From assembly GCA_004563195.1 (NCBI GenBank), contig SFTJ01000035.1, positions 1-49,266 of the forward strand: 49,266 nucleotides of DNA, given 5' to 3'. Shown piece by piece: positions 17,101 through 25,724 of this stretch. How positions within the stretch are numbered: position 1 is the first letter of the stretch; each line of letters starts with the position of its first letter. Position numbers and translations under genes: made by a program. The notes under the pieces are model-generated. The model was given only the letters and a program-made list of their open reading frames with translations, ran no database searches and was not told the DNA's origin. Source of the stretch: a bacterium. GTDB lineage: Bacteria; Bacteroidota; Bacteroidia; Bacteroidales; Muribaculaceae.

Positions 17101-18666
17101 TTTAAGCATCTTCACATAGAGCGACTCTTTGGTCGATGTCACATCGCTGCCAAACTCGCCCACTTGATAGGTCTGTCCGCGATAGGTATACTGGTATGCC
17201 ACGGCGAGCACTTCGTCGTCGTTGAGCGCCGATTTGAGCGAGATGTAGCCCAAAGTGCTGTTGAGGGTATATTCGCTCTGCGATAGCAGTCGGGCACTTT
17301 CCACTTTTTCGTAGTCGCGGCCTCCCTCGAAGCCGTATGCCTCGAGCGGTGACAACACTTCGCCGGCTTGCTCTATATAGCGAGCATCGCTATAGCTGGT
17401 ATTCAACTCACTGAACAGGTTGTTCGAACTGTTGCATGGCACTGGCACCGCCATATTGCCTTGCCAGTGGCTATTGGCCAAGCGTGTGTTTTCGCCGGCA
17501 TCCATAAATGCCATAACATTGCGCGAATTGCTGTAATCGCCGCGCTTATTGGTCACCCAAACCTCTATGCGCGTGATGCTTATACCACTCGACACCAATG
17601 GCAAGGTCGATGCAAATTGGTCGTAATTGTCGCGAAACCAATGCGCCAGGAAGAAGTGTCGATTCTTATCATATTGGTCGGCAGTGATGGTAAAATTGGT
17701 GGTCTGTGCACCGCCTTTGGTATTTACGGTCTGTGTCTGCGAATTTTGCTGCGACACGAGCGCCGTAGCCGTGAGTTTGCCAAATTGCAACTTGGTCTTG
17801 ATACCGAAAAGCGATGTGCTGCCTCGTATGAGCGACGAACCGGTGGTCATGCTCACATTACCTGCCTCTATGTTCTTTATTATTTCGTCTTCTTTGCCTT
17901 CGTAGGCGAGCTTCAGGTTCTTATTGTCGAAGTCGAAGGTGGCGCCGGTGTTGTAGCTCATGTCGAACTTCATCTTGTCGCCTATCGTGGCGTTGATGTT
18001 GGCTTGTATCTGCTGATCGAAGTCGAAATAGGTCTTGCGGCGCGCTCCGAGCGATAATGCGGGGTTGTCGGTCTTATTCGACTTGATGCCCATAGTGATT
18101 TTCACCGAACCTTGGGTCTTGAGTTGCACTCCGCCGGGACCGAACACTTTGTCGAGCGGGCCCAAGCCGAACTGCATGTCGAGGAAATTAAAGGGGTCTT
18201 TCTTCTTTTCCTCGGCAGTTTCGGTGTTCTTTTCGTAGTAGTATTGCTGCATCGAGCGGCGCATCTCCATATTGTTGTACTCATCGGCTGAGAGCATAAA
18301 CGGTGTGGTTATCTCTCTGTCGCCCAGTTTGGTACGCACCACATAGCACCCGGTGGCAGCATCATATTCGGCCTCGGTCTTGATATTGGCAGGTGTCTTG
18401 AGGTCGAGGGCATACTCGCCCCCTTCCAGACTTTCGTAGTCAGATGGAATGGTTTCGCGCACCTTGAAACGCATATTAAGCGAATCGCCCGATTCCTTGC
18501 CATTGGCGGCGGGGCGCTCGGGCACCGTGGGCGGTGGCGCCATTTGGGTCTGAACATATTGGGCAAATGCGTCGAAATGCAGTGCAGAGTATATCACCAC
18601 TCCGCACAGCACTACCATTAGCAATCGCTTGCTCCTAATATTTTTCAAAATATGTTGTCTACCCAT
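11194..18666 (-). CDS. sprA: SprA (Sov), T9SS outer-membrane translocon (2490 aa)
   Basis: A very large exported protein: signal peptide (RLLMVVLCGVVIYSALHF then FDAFAQ), then an N-terminal region with FNFLDMQFGLGPLDKVFGPG and VQLKTQGSVKITMGIKSNK, and a chain of barrel-type segments rich in aromatic residues to the end (NFGISLNMQLAK). Length and these segments match SprA/Sov, the giant 36-strand beta-barrel that forms the T9SS outer-membrane channel (family knowledge). It moves folded cargo with C-terminal sorting domains to the surface. It starts 44 nt after the ruvA stop on the same strand. Two probable T9SS cargo proteases lie upstream in the same run, so channel and substrates may be co-expressed. 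No truncation is seen. Confidence 0.95.
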   Translation of the reverse strand: MGRQHILKNIRSKRLLMVVLCGVVIYSALHFDAFAQYVQTQMAPPPTVPERPAANGKESGDSLNMRFKVRETIPSDYESLEGGEYALDLKTPANIKTEAEYDAATGCYVVRTKLGDREITTPFMLSADEYNNMEMRRSMQQYYYEKNTETAEEKKKDPFNFLDMQFGLGPLDKVFGPGGVQLKTQGSVKITMGIKSNKTDNPALSLGARRKTYFDFDQQIQANINATIGDKMKFDMSYNTGATFDFDNKNLKLAYEGKEDEIIKNIEAGNVSMTTGSSLIRGSTSLFGIKTKLQFGKLTATALVSQQNSQTQTVNTKGGAQTTNFTITADQYDKNRHFFLAHWFRDNYDQFASTLPLVSSGISITRIEVWVTNKRGDYSNSRNVMAFMDAGENTRLANSHWQGNMAVPVPCNSSNNLFSELNTSYSDARYIEQAGEVLSPLEAYGFEGGRDYEKVESARLLSQSEYTLNSTLGYISLKSALNDDEVLAVAYQYTYRGQTYQVGEFGSDVTSTKESLYVKMLKGTTISTKLPMWDLAMKNVYSLGSYQVQSSNFKLNVKYLSDTTGTYLNYLPAGAISGEPLVRVMNLDRLDANRQPNPDGRFDFIEGYTVNTSNGKVIFPVVEPFGSHLAKKIGNDAIARQFVYQELYDSTLTVAQQFQDKNKFVLEGEYQASSGSQIRLNAMNVSRGSVVVTAGGVPLTENTDYTVDYNMGVVTIINQSIIDAGTNISVTLEDQAAYSTQRKTLLGLDLNYKFNKDFNMGATIMHYGEKAITEKVSIGNELINNTIWGINLSYNKSFMWLTNLLNKIPTVDATAPSTIAFTGEFAQLIPHQQKTGSNKGSSYIDDFESTQSGIDLRSPYSWFLSATPYDNTSSPLFPEAQLSNNIEYGKNRALLSWYYIDRLFTMRNSSLAPGYIKNDLKQLSNPYVREVTYAEVYPGRELSYGESSTLQTLNLSYYPNERGPYNLDAERLNSDGTLANPENRWGGIMRKLDQTDFELSNIEYIQFWMLNPFLDEEADNKEGGDLYFNLGELSEDVLKDGLKSYENGLPYNGDNTYVKETVWGKVSSKTSLTYAFDNAEGARKLQDVGLNGLSTEEEKNFPTYSEYVNKLRQTLPASTIEEMEQDQFSPINDPGGDNYHFYRGYDYDEQKLSVLERYKHYNGTEGNSLSPDDINDKMYQSARSVPDVEDINQDNTLNQYERYYQYKISIRPEDFVVGKNYITDKQVTKVATRDGEGLNVEWYQFTIPLRDYEKMVGSMSDFSTIRFIRMFLTNFKKPIHLRFASLELLKGEWRSYDYNPDERINVPAEGDLAVTAVNIEENAGREPVNYVLPPGVTRIVDSGQSQITQLNEQSMSMKVTQLPAGASRAVYKNTSLDLRIYRRLQMFLHNEALIDDATSLRDGEVSAFIRLGSDVKNNYYEYEIPLSVTPPKSNYSTYSSSDQYAVWPESNMLDCDLDVFTTVKKNRNAQKLQGVPGVSYGERFTEDDPSKPKNKVTVLGNPALSDVKVIMIGVRNNTGATKECTVWADELRVTDFDQDGGWAAKANMTLGMSDIATVNAGYHKETVGFGSVDQGLSNRNLDNYQRYNVAVQADLGRFLPKKVNLKAPVYYSVTEEQNTPKYNPLDKDVLLDDALEACATEHQRDSIKSFAVTTKRVESFSISGLRFDVKSKLPMPWDPANFVFNYSSNKRHNEDPDNEYENTNDYRGSFQYNYAPAFKPFRPFKGLNPKSKSKNVKFLREWEFNWFPQQLSFITNINRSYYEQQTRNETDVDVELPVSVSKNFLWDRQLSVTWNFTKSLNMSFKSNTTAHIEEPIGQVNKKLFPDEYREWRDSVWRSITNLGTPYNYNQTFTASYKAPFNKIAFLDFVNANASYNSTYNWERGTVLGDVSSGNTISNQSTLTIDGRFNLLTLYNKSKYLKNINDRFTNNKRNVNAKKKPKRFVRTITLKEDTTTIIKHNMKTKKVKVSAQTTNGQAFAVKSRVVDENSVEILTKVNKNLKFTILEDQKEDKSVWSEIAQYTLRGLMSVRNFNIKIRNTQSASLPQFIPEIGDIFGQTRNYDIMSPGLDFAFGFIDESYIEKAKNHGWLMCDETQTTPAIFTRAKEVSIDATLEPIPGLKITLTGNRTDNRSDQMMFMYDDITTIYSGTYTKTHMALATALRGCSSDNGYQSAAFDQFLSNIPVVADRIRSRYEGRVYPQRGFLTTSKWAHLPFSTEVGDVNSMNSDVLIPAFVAAYSGTDAGKVNLSPFPGLQAILPNWRVSYDGLSKLDIFKKWFKSVQINHAYQCTYSVGSYTSYSDWVSVGDGLGFTQDVTTGNPLPTSPYNITSVTITEKFAPLVGVKVTLHNSMTFNAEYRDSRTLSLNSSAGQIVEAGQKSLKFGAGYKIANFNTVLKLKGKQSNVSNDLTLNLDCSLNNNTALIRKIETGLTQATSGARSFTLNLTANYVVSKRLTVGAYLDHQVNTPLVSSSAYPTSNSNFGISLNMQLAK

Positions 18667-18710
18667 TCAGTTCGTTATACTGTTTATGCAGGCTCGCACA
18701 ACATAATGCT

Positions 18711-19298
18711 CTATAGCTGCTTCAATGCCTTCTTGATGGCTTCTTCTACCTTCATTGCGGGATTTTCCTTGAAGAGCGAATTAAGCACTTTTTGGGTTGC
18801 CTGCTTGGTAAAGCCCAACATCGTCAACGCTGCCATGGCTTCTTCATAAACCTCGTTCGACATCGGCACTTTATCTATTAACGAAGTACCTACCACATTT
18901 ATTTTATCCTTGAGGTCAACAATTATTCTTTGTGCCGTTTTTGCACCCACTCCTTTCACCGATTTGAGCGATGCCGCATTGCCTGAGGCTATGGCTGACT
19001 CGAGTTCTTGCGGTGGCAGCGATGAGAGTATCATTCGTGCTGTGTTGGTGCCCACGCCGCTCACGCTGATGAGCAATTCAAACAGTTCGCGCTCGCGTTT
19101 CTCGGCAAATCCGTAGAGCACATGCGCATCTTCGCGTATCGCTTCATACACATACACCTTTACTTCTCCTCGGCCTGCTCGCTGCAGTATTTCGTAGGTG
19201 GTGAGCGAAATGTTGAGCATATAGCCCATTCCGCGATTGTCGAGCACCACATAGGCGGGTGTCGCCTCTTCGATGGTTCCTTTTATATAGTCTAACAT
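18711..19298 (-). CDS. ruvA: RuvA, Holliday junction branch migration subunit (195 aa)
   Basis: The start at 19298 (MLDYIKGTIEEATPAYVVLD) gives the standard N-terminal OB-fold of RuvA. The frame is open 45 codons further but runs into the protease gene. The middle domain has two helix-hairpin-helix motifs (ISVSGVGTNTARMIL and VKGVGAKTAQRIIVDL), and the C-terminal domain, which contacts RuvB, ends in KKALKQL. RuvA tetramers bind the four-way junction and load RuvB for branch migration in recombination repair. The 195-residue length is normal. It lies 32 nt after the second protease and 44 nt before sprA; a ruvA-sprA pairing is, as I recall, common in Bacteroidota. ruvB is not in this window. 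Confidence 0.95.
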   Translation of the reverse strand: MLDYIKGTIEEATPAYVVLDNRGMGYMLNISLTTYEILQRAGRGEVKVYVYEAIREDAHVLYGFAEKRERELFELLISVSGVGTNTARMILSSLPPQELESAIASGNAASLKSVKGVGAKTAQRIIVDLKDKINVVGTSLIDKVPMSNEVYEEAMAALTMLGFTKQATQKVLNSLFKENPAMKVEEAIKKALKQL

Positions 19299-19330
19299 TG
19301 CAAAAATAGTTTTTCTAAAATTAATATTTT

Positions 19331-21493
19331 TTATTTGCCGAGCACGGCTTTCACCACTGTTTGATGCTGTGCCACTTGCAATTTCACTAAATATACGCCC
19401 CTCTGCAACATTTCGCCATAAGCCATGCGGCACAGCCCGCCTGTGGCTTCTCCGCTGAGCATGGCTCGCCGGGTGCCGGCTATATCGTAGACTGTGGCTG
19501 TAACTTTGCCGTCGACCGGTGTGGTAATCACCAACTCACCGTCGGTGGCTGTCATGCTCCACAGTGTTGACATCTTGGCTTCGTCAATGCCGCTGCCAAC
19601 TATGTATTGCAGTCCTGCCATGGCATCAATCTTGCCATAGCCCCAGCGCACGGCATTGCTCTCGGTGATAAATTCGTCGCGGATGGCTGTGGCAGCGAGA
19701 ATTTCTTTCAGTGCCTCGGCATCGAGCTCACTGTCGGCTTGCATCCATGTAGCCACTATGCCTGACACCACCGGTGCCGACATTGATGTGCCGCCCATCT
19801 CTTTCCACATATATTCGCTGCCGTCGATGGTAGCCACGGCTGCCATTTGGCTGCGTTGGTCGGCTATCGTGGTGTCGTAACGGTTCATTGCCGACACCAC
19901 CATATATCCCGGTGCGGTAATCATGGGCTGCGACACGCCGTTTTCGTCGATTCCGTATGACGAACTGTACATAATGTCGCCCATGGCGCTCTTATTGTAG
20001 TTAGCTTCGCCTTCGAGATGTGGAATGGTGTTTTTGGTAACATACGAGCCCACCGATATCACTCCTGCTCCGGTGGCCATGTCACTGATGGCGCCGTCGG
20101 GGCTTCCTTCCAGCCATCCCGATTTACCGTTGCCCACCAGTTGGGTGCTTGTGCTCGACCATGCCGTGAGCGTAGTGCCGGCACTCGCCACATATCGCAG
20201 CCCGAAGTAATATTTCGATGCTTCTTCTTTGGTACAGGTGTATTGCAGGTCGAAATTCACATATAGTTCCATCTTGCCGTTGTCGCCCAAAGCCGAAGCA
20301 AAGTTTATCTCGCCTGTGTAGTATTTGCTCAGAAAGGCATCGTCGGCGGCATTGATGGTCACGGGGTCGTCGTCGGCTGCGGTGGTCTCATACCACTCTG
20401 TGCCATATACCACCGCGTTCTTTGTGCGGTCGTATACCACCAATTGTGCTTTATAGGGCTTGGAGTTATCTGCCCAAACATCTACTTCGCCGTTAGCCAC
20501 ATAAGCTTTATAGAGATTTTCGAGAAATGTGCGCAGTGTATCGGGTTCGGTGGCAAAATGCTTGCGGGCTTTTAGACGCAGAAAGCCGTCGTTGCCTATC
20601 GAGAGCACGCACACCCTACCCTTGCCGGTAACATTTGCCATAGCCTGACTCAGCATAGATGTGCCGTCACGCGGTCCTACATTCGACGACAGGCTCATAT
20701 TCACCACTGCCGGACGATTCACGCGACTGGCGTAATCGAAAATATATGCCACGCTGTTGGCTATATTCACATCGGTGAGTTTATCGCCGGGCATGGCGCA
20801 TGCCACTATATCGGCTTCGGTGGCTATGCCATAAAAACCGTTGCCGGTGTAGCTTCCGGCTGCCGTGGTGGTGGTGTGTGTGCCGTGCGACATATTATCG
20901 CAGTCGGTGGTGAGGGCTGCTATCTGCTCGGGCGTTTCGTATTTCGACCCGGGCAACTCATTTTCGCCTATCAATGCCTTCGCGCCGCCTTCCACTTCGG
21001 GCAGATACACGCTCTTGATGCGGTTTCCGCCCTCGCTGTCGCGAAACTCTATGTGGTTGAAATCTATTCCCACATCTACCATTCCCACCACTACACCTCG
21101 GCCGGTGTAGGGAGCGGGAGCACTCTCATGTAGCTCGTTCACTCGCGATGCGCTGCGTGCCTCGTCGTTGCACAGACTCATGGGTGTGGCGGTCTGCACA
21201 CTTTGCACTCGCGCCAACTGCGCCACTCGGGGCATCATTCCGGCTGGTACTTGCGCTGTCACTATATTGCCAAACTCGTAATTGATTACCACGCCCATGG
21301 CTTGCAGTTCGGCAAGCACTTGCCTGTCGCTGTGTTTGATGAAGCAACTTGTCATTGCCGCCGACCGATGATGTTGCTCCGAGCGCAGCATTATCTGCGA
21401 ACGTGGCGAAAGCACATTTCGGGCTGCAATGCTCGTGGTGGCAATAGCTATCGCCACCATTATCGATAATATTCTCGACGCTCCGGTCATCAT
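19331..21493 (-). CDS. S8 subtilisin-like serine protease with T9SS-like C-terminus (720 aa)
   Basis: After a signal peptide (MVAIAIATTSIAA) comes a propeptide-like region, then a subtilisin domain with the triad Asp140 (VVVGMVDVGID), His203 (MSHGTHT) and Ser570 (GGTSMSAP). A large insert lies between His and Ser, as in surface subtilases of this phylum. The last ~75 residues (VTATVYDIAGTRRAML, then RGVYLVKLQ ending TVVKAVLGK) resemble a T9SS sorting domain, so secretion through SprA is likely. Its ATG overlaps the upstream protease stop in an ATGA arrangement, indicating translational coupling. The two proteases look like a tandem duplication that has diverged. The substrate is unknown; nutrient or host protein degradation is a guess. 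Confidence 0.9.
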   Translation of the reverse strand: MMTGASRILSIMVAIAIATTSIAARNVLSPRSQIMLRSEQHHRSAAMTSCFIKHSDRQVLAELQAMGVVINYEFGNIVTAQVPAGMMPRVAQLARVQSVQTATPMSLCNDEARSASRVNELHESAPAPYTGRGVVVGMVDVGIDFNHIEFRDSEGGNRIKSVYLPEVEGGAKALIGENELPGSKYETPEQIAALTTDCDNMSHGTHTTTTAAGSYTGNGFYGIATEADIVACAMPGDKLTDVNIANSVAYIFDYASRVNRPAVVNMSLSSNVGPRDGTSMLSQAMANVTGKGRVCVLSIGNDGFLRLKARKHFATEPDTLRTFLENLYKAYVANGEVDVWADNSKPYKAQLVVYDRTKNAVVYGTEWYETTAADDDPVTINAADDAFLSKYYTGEINFASALGDNGKMELYVNFDLQYTCTKEEASKYYFGLRYVASAGTTLTAWSSTSTQLVGNGKSGWLEGSPDGAISDMATGAGVISVGSYVTKNTIPHLEGEANYNKSAMGDIMYSSSYGIDENGVSQPMITAPGYMVVSAMNRYDTTIADQRSQMAAVATIDGSEYMWKEMGGTSMSAPVVSGIVATWMQADSELDAEALKEILAATAIRDEFITESNAVRWGYGKIDAMAGLQYIVGSGIDEAKMSTLWSMTATDGELVITTPVDGKVTATVYDIAGTRRAMLSGEATGGLCRMAYGEMLQRGVYLVKLQVAQHQTVVKAVLGK

Positions 21494-23763
21494 TTTTTGA
21501 GCAATCGTGTTACTTCATGCACTTCTTCGCCGTCTACGGTCACCACATACACGCCACAGGCGAGCTGTTCGCGAAGGTCCACATTGGCAATTCCGCCTTC
21601 GCAGGCTATCTGTGATTTATAGCACATAGCACCATCAATAGTATATACGGTCACAGTCACTCGGTCTTCGCTTGGAGCATACACCGCAAAAGCGCCATCG
21701 GTGGGATTGGGATAAATCACCACCTCGGTAACTGGTTTCACCACGTCATCGATGCCGCTATTGCCTATTACATATTTTATTCCCTCGAGTGCATCAATTT
21801 TTCCGGCTCCCCACTTCTTGGCTTCGCCTTGGGTAACGTAGGTGTCGCGTATCGAGGTGTTGTTCATCACCGTGCGAATGTCTTGGGCTGAAAGTTGCGG
21901 ATTGGCTTGCAACCACAGTGCCACTATGCCTGCCACTTGCGGCGACGACATCGAGGTGCCCATCATGTCGCCCCAATAGTGAGTTGCTCCGCCTGCATCG
22001 GTGGCTTTGGCTGCCAGATATGTCTCATTGATTGTGCTATTGTCATAACCATTTACTGCCGAGATAACGAGTGCTCCGGCTCCCACCACATCGGGACGTG
22101 CTATGCCGTTGGCATCGGGTCCGTAGCTCGAAAAACTCGTTATATCACCTTCGGTGAGTATTCCATAGCTCCAGGTCTGGCCGCTTATCGATTTATATGA
22201 CTTCTTCGAAGCAAATGCCCCCACCGATATTACATTCTCACCTGTAACCATGGCACTTATGCTCTTCTCGCTATCGCCGTCGATGAGTCCGTCTTTACCC
22301 AATGCCATGATGTCGGTAAATTCATCTACCACCCATCCGTTAAGCGCTACTCCTTTGGGTCCATATAGCAGCAAACCCACATATCCGCCGAAGTTGGCAT
22401 CTACCGATTCGGCATTCACTTCTACATATACATTATATTTATTGTTTTTGACATCTACGCCGAAATAGGCGGTTGCCGAACCTTTATAATACGTAGAGAA
22501 TGTGCTGTGTGAGGTCATATTAAATGTAGCCGAACCGTTTGCCGCGGTCTGCTTAGGCGAGCGGGTGAGAATGGTGCCATCGGCATCTATCACCACATAT
22601 TGCAAGGTGTATGCCGTGTTATCCACGCCCCAAATGTCGATTGCTGCTTCATAATAGGTGCCATCGTATTCCGAGTCGGAGAGCACCACGGTGCCCTGCT
22701 CTGCCGATGTGCCTTCGTTGGCAAAAGTGGTGGAAAAGTGTATATTCAAGTCGCCCTCGTTGCCTGCAGCTGCCACGCACACCTTACCATCGCCGGTGAG
22801 TCGGTCGAGTGCCTGACAAAAGTCGGATGTTCCATCGTGTGCTCCGGCATGGTCGCCGAGGCTGAGATTAACCACTGCCGGCTTGCCTTCGCTTTCGGCA
22901 TAGGCAAAAACATATCGCACTGCATTGAGTATCGAGGCATCGCTCAAGTCGTCGCCCATACCGCAAAGCACTATGTCGGCATTCGGTGCCATACCGCCAT
23001 AATTACCCACTTTGGTGCCTGCGGCTATTGCCGAGGTGTGGGTGCCGTGCGATTCGCTGTTGTAGTCGGTGCTCAATTTGGCTATTGCCTCGGGGGTGCT
23101 GTATTCCACGCCTTGTATTGTCTGGCCGCCTATGTTTATGGTGCCATAGACGCTTGGCTTGAACACTCGCACCACGCGGCTCTTGCCATCGGCATCCTTA
23201 AATGCCATATGGTTGTAGTCGATGCCCACATCTATTATGCCCACCACCACTCCGGCGCCGGTATACGGCATGGCAAGTCCGGTGCCCGCATGCACTTGGT
23301 CTACATTGGCTGTCGAACGCTGTAGGTCGCTCTTCAGTCGCATGTTTCGTGCCACCGACACGCGGGTCACGCCTTCTATCTCGGCTATCTGTGCCATGCG
23401 AGTCAACGGAGCATCCACTGTAAGCACATTGCCGTAGCTTGCAGTGATGTCGAGACCTTGTGCTTCGAGCAGTGCGCGGGCGTTTTCGTTGTCGATAGTC
23501 ACAAATGTAGCCACACGGCTCTCTCCGTTCACTATGTGGGGCGTGAGTTGTCGCTGCCGGTTGCTTCCGCGGCGTGCCACAATATCTGCCGAACGGCTTC
23601 TGCCCGATGCGGCACTAATGCTATATTGTGCATTCTCCGCTCCGGCATTCAGCCACCTATCTAGATAAGCCTTTGTGGTATTGGTTATCTCATTTTGCGC
23701 CATTACACACACGCCACTCAATAGCGCCGTCATTATTATCAGTCCTTTAGGCGAGATTTTCAT
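21490..23763 (-). CDS. S8 subtilisin-like serine protease with T9SS C-terminal domain (757 aa)
   Basis: Signal peptide (IIMTALLSGVCVMA), propeptide, then a subtilisin domain with Asp178 (VVVGIIDVGID), His239 (ESHGTHT) and Ser604 (MGTSMSSP). The C-terminus is a clear type A T9SS sorting domain: YPNPTDG (684-690), VTVYTIDGAM, and a last strand GVYVVTVDGEEV ending RLLKK. It would be exported through the SprA channel encoded downstream and attached or released at the surface. It is the first gene of the run protease-protease-ruvA-sprA, behind a recognisable promoter at 23797-23828. The next protease overlaps its stop by 4 nt. Confidence 0.92.
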   Translation of the reverse strand: MKISPKGLIIMTALLSGVCVMAQNEITNTTKAYLDRWLNAGAENAQYSISAASGRSRSADIVARRGSNRQRQLTPHIVNGESRVATFVTIDNENARALLEAQGLDITASYGNVLTVDAPLTRMAQIAEIEGVTRVSVARNMRLKSDLQRSTANVDQVHAGTGLAMPYTGAGVVVGIIDVGIDYNHMAFKDADGKSRVVRVFKPSVYGTINIGGQTIQGVEYSTPEAIAKLSTDYNSESHGTHTSAIAAGTKVGNYGGMAPNADIVLCGMGDDLSDASILNAVRYVFAYAESEGKPAVVNLSLGDHAGAHDGTSDFCQALDRLTGDGKVCVAAAGNEGDLNIHFSTTFANEGTSAEQGTVVLSDSEYDGTYYEAAIDIWGVDNTAYTLQYVVIDADGTILTRSPKQTAANGSATFNMTSHSTFSTYYKGSATAYFGVDVKNNKYNVYVEVNAESVDANFGGYVGLLLYGPKGVALNGWVVDEFTDIMALGKDGLIDGDSEKSISAMVTGENVISVGAFASKKSYKSISGQTWSYGILTEGDITSFSSYGPDANGIARPDVVGAGALVISAVNGYDNSTINETYLAAKATDAGGATHYWGDMMGTSMSSPQVAGIVALWLQANPQLSAQDIRTVMNNTSIRDTYVTQGEAKKWGAGKIDALEGIKYVIGNSGIDDVVKPVTEVVIYPNPTDGAFAVYAPSEDRVTVTVYTIDGAMCYKSQIACEGGIANVDLREQLACGVYVVTVDGEEVHEVTRLLKK

Positions 23764-23796
23764 ATCTTATTCCAAGTTATCTATTAATTAATCCTT

Positions 23797-23828
23797 CAAA
23801 TTTATCTAAAATCGCCCATTCTATCAAG
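23797..23828 (-). promoter_or_regulatory. Promoter of the protease-ruvA-sprA run
   Basis: On the minus strand a CTTG (-33-like, 23825-23828) is followed after 20 nt by TAAATTTG (23797-23804), an exact TAnnTTTG match. The -7 element lies about 33 nt upstream of the start codon at 23763. Confidence 0.65.
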
Positions 23829-23892
23829 ATTATCAAGCAAAATCACCAAAATTATAATGAATAATTGTCAACATTATGTGCCATACGAACGC

Positions 23893-23941
23893 AAAAGGTG
23901 CGGTATCCGACTGTCATGTTGTCAGAATACCGCACCTTTTT
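23893..23941. terminator. Terminator after the TPR-protein gene
   Basis: A perfect 14-bp stem (AAAAGGTGCGGTAT at 23893-23906, ATACCGCACCTTTT at 23927-23940) with a 20-nt loop and T-runs on both strands. It lies 50 nt past the TPR gene stop and upstream of the protease promoter, so it insulates the two minus-strand units. Confidence 0.85.
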
Positions 23942-23990
23942 ATGTATCAGTAATTATCTTGTCGTTTTTACTGTAGTTTCGCTCCGGTTA

Positions 23991-25610
23991 TCAGTCAACC
24001 TTCATCTTTTCTACATATTCGCGAAGGGCTGTGTTTTCGGGATCTACTTCGAGCCACTTCATATAGATGTCGCGTGCACCTGCCTTGTCGTCGGCTTCGA
24101 ATGCTATGCGAGCAAGGTTGGCATAGATGCCAATATAAGTGTCCTTATATTCAACCTTAGCATTTTCCTTTGCATCGAGGATAGCAATTGTAGCGTTGTA
24201 GAACTTAACAGCTTCGGCTGTGTTGCCTGCCAAGTTTTCTACCTTAGCTTGCTGTTGCACGATACGATAGTTGCCGGGAACTTTTTCGTTGGCCAATGCA
24301 GCATACTTGCGAGCGCCTTCGAGCGACGATGCCTTCAATGCTTCGTCTTGGGTTGTGGCTGCTACGTTGAAGTATTTGGTCGACATCAAATACAAGTCGT
24401 TGGCCTTGCATTCGGGGCTGTCAACTATCTTCTGATAGTATTCTGCTGCCTTAGCATAATTTTCGTTTTGTTCGTATACGTCTACCAAGTCGCGAATCAA
24501 GTCGATATTGTTAGGATTGTAAGCCACTGCCTTTTCGTATTCAGCTACCGATTCTGCAGTCTTGCCTACGTTCTTCAATGCTGTTGCATAGTCTACGAAG
24601 TCCTTCGAAGTGTATTCAGTGCCCGGGATGTTAAGACCGAAGAGTTCAGCACCGAAAGCTTCTGCTTCTGCCCATTGTTCCAAAGCCACCTTGTTGTAGA
24701 GCTGCATACGGCACATATAGAAGTGGTCCTTGTCGCCTGCAGGCATTGCTGCGCGGATGCTCTTGGCGAGGTCGAACGATTGGTCGTACTTGCCACCAAA
24801 GAACAAAAGTTGCACGTAGCGAATTTCGTCTTGCTTGAAGTGGTTAGGATTTTGGATGTACTTGCCATATTGCTCAGCGGCTTGTGAACCAAGGTCGAGT
24901 TCGTAGTACTTTTCAGCAAGTTCGCGCTGTGCAAGTGCCGAGTTTGGAGTCTTGGTCAAAAGTTCTTCGAGCTTGGCAGTAGCCATCTGGGGATTTACGT
25001 GGAAGTAAGTGTTGGCATACTTCACATAAGCTTCTTCGTTCTTTGGATCGAAAGTGAATGCAAGTTCGTATTGACCTGCTGCGCCTCCGTAATCCTTTTC
25101 AGCGGCCTTCATATCGCCTTCGAGAATATACACTGCAGGATCTTGCTTGTTGGTCTTACGTGCTTTCTCGATGTTCTTGCCAAGTTCCTTTGCATATGCC
25201 ACAGGGTCGGCTTCATAGTATGCGCGTGCTATGGCTGCATACACGGCTGCATTTTTCTTGTCGACCTTTTGTGCCATCTTAAATTGGTCCTCGGCTGCAT
25301 CTGCGTTGCCTGCCTTCAAGTCGAGTGCTCCCAGGGCAATGTAGTTAAATGCATTGTTTGCATCGGCTGCCACACCCTTGTTGTAATACTCCTTTGCGCC
25401 GGCTGTGTTGCCCTTGGCTGCTTCGATATGGCCAAGATAGCAATATGCTTCCGACTTAACTGTTGTTGGGTCGTTGAGGTTCTTGTCGAGCAATTCCTTG
25501 GCGTTGTCGATTTTACCTACTTTGAAATACTCGATACCGTCCTTGTAACCTTGTGCATTGCTTACCAACGCACCACCTAATAAAAGGATTGCAAATAACT
25601 TAAATTTCAT
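23991..25610 (-). CDS. Tetratricopeptide-repeat periplasmic protein (539 aa)
   Basis: A signal peptide (KLFAILLLGGALVSNAQ) is followed by repeated ~34-residue helix pairs with TPR spacing, for example YFKVGKIDNAKELLDKNL, YCYLGHIEAAKGNTAGAKEY, YIALGALDLKAGNADAAEDQF and YEKAVAYNPNNIDLIRDL. The chain is built almost wholly of such repeats to the end (WLEVDPENTALREYVEKM). TPR arrays are protein-interaction scaffolds. It sits in the minus-strand run that begins with exbB, just downstream of the PstS-like lipoprotein, so it may organise an envelope complex energised by ExbB/ExbD/TonB (inference). A 114-nt gap without a strong terminator separates it from the PstS-like gene. Confidence 0.85.
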   Translation of the reverse strand: MKFKLFAILLLGGALVSNAQGYKDGIEYFKVGKIDNAKELLDKNLNDPTTVKSEAYCYLGHIEAAKGNTAGAKEYYNKGVAADANNAFNYIALGALDLKAGNADAAEDQFKMAQKVDKKNAAVYAAIARAYYEADPVAYAKELGKNIEKARKTNKQDPAVYILEGDMKAAEKDYGGAAGQYELAFTFDPKNEEAYVKYANTYFHVNPQMATAKLEELLTKTPNSALAQRELAEKYYELDLGSQAAEQYGKYIQNPNHFKQDEIRYVQLLFFGGKYDQSFDLAKSIRAAMPAGDKDHFYMCRMQLYNKVALEQWAEAEAFGAELFGLNIPGTEYTSKDFVDYATALKNVGKTAESVAEYEKAVAYNPNNIDLIRDLVDVYEQNENYAKAAEYYQKIVDSPECKANDLYLMSTKYFNVAATTQDEALKASSLEGARKYAALANEKVPGNYRIVQQQAKVENLAGNTAEAVKFYNATIAILDAKENAKVEYKDTYIGIYANLARIAFEADDKAGARDIYMKWLEVDPENTALREYVEKMKVD

Positions 25611-25724
25611 TTCTCTTTAACTTATAATGTAATTATTAATTTATTTATTTCTCTCTTGTATGCTTAAATGCTGTTTTTTATTTGTTTTGACTATTTTGCA
25701 GTTGCCGAGTTTAAGCTTATTTTG

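Noticed and set aside
23865..24887. Plus-strand open frame of 340 codons opposite the TPR gene
   Set aside because: Cys/Val/Phe-rich shadow of the repeat gene; no promoter or protein features.
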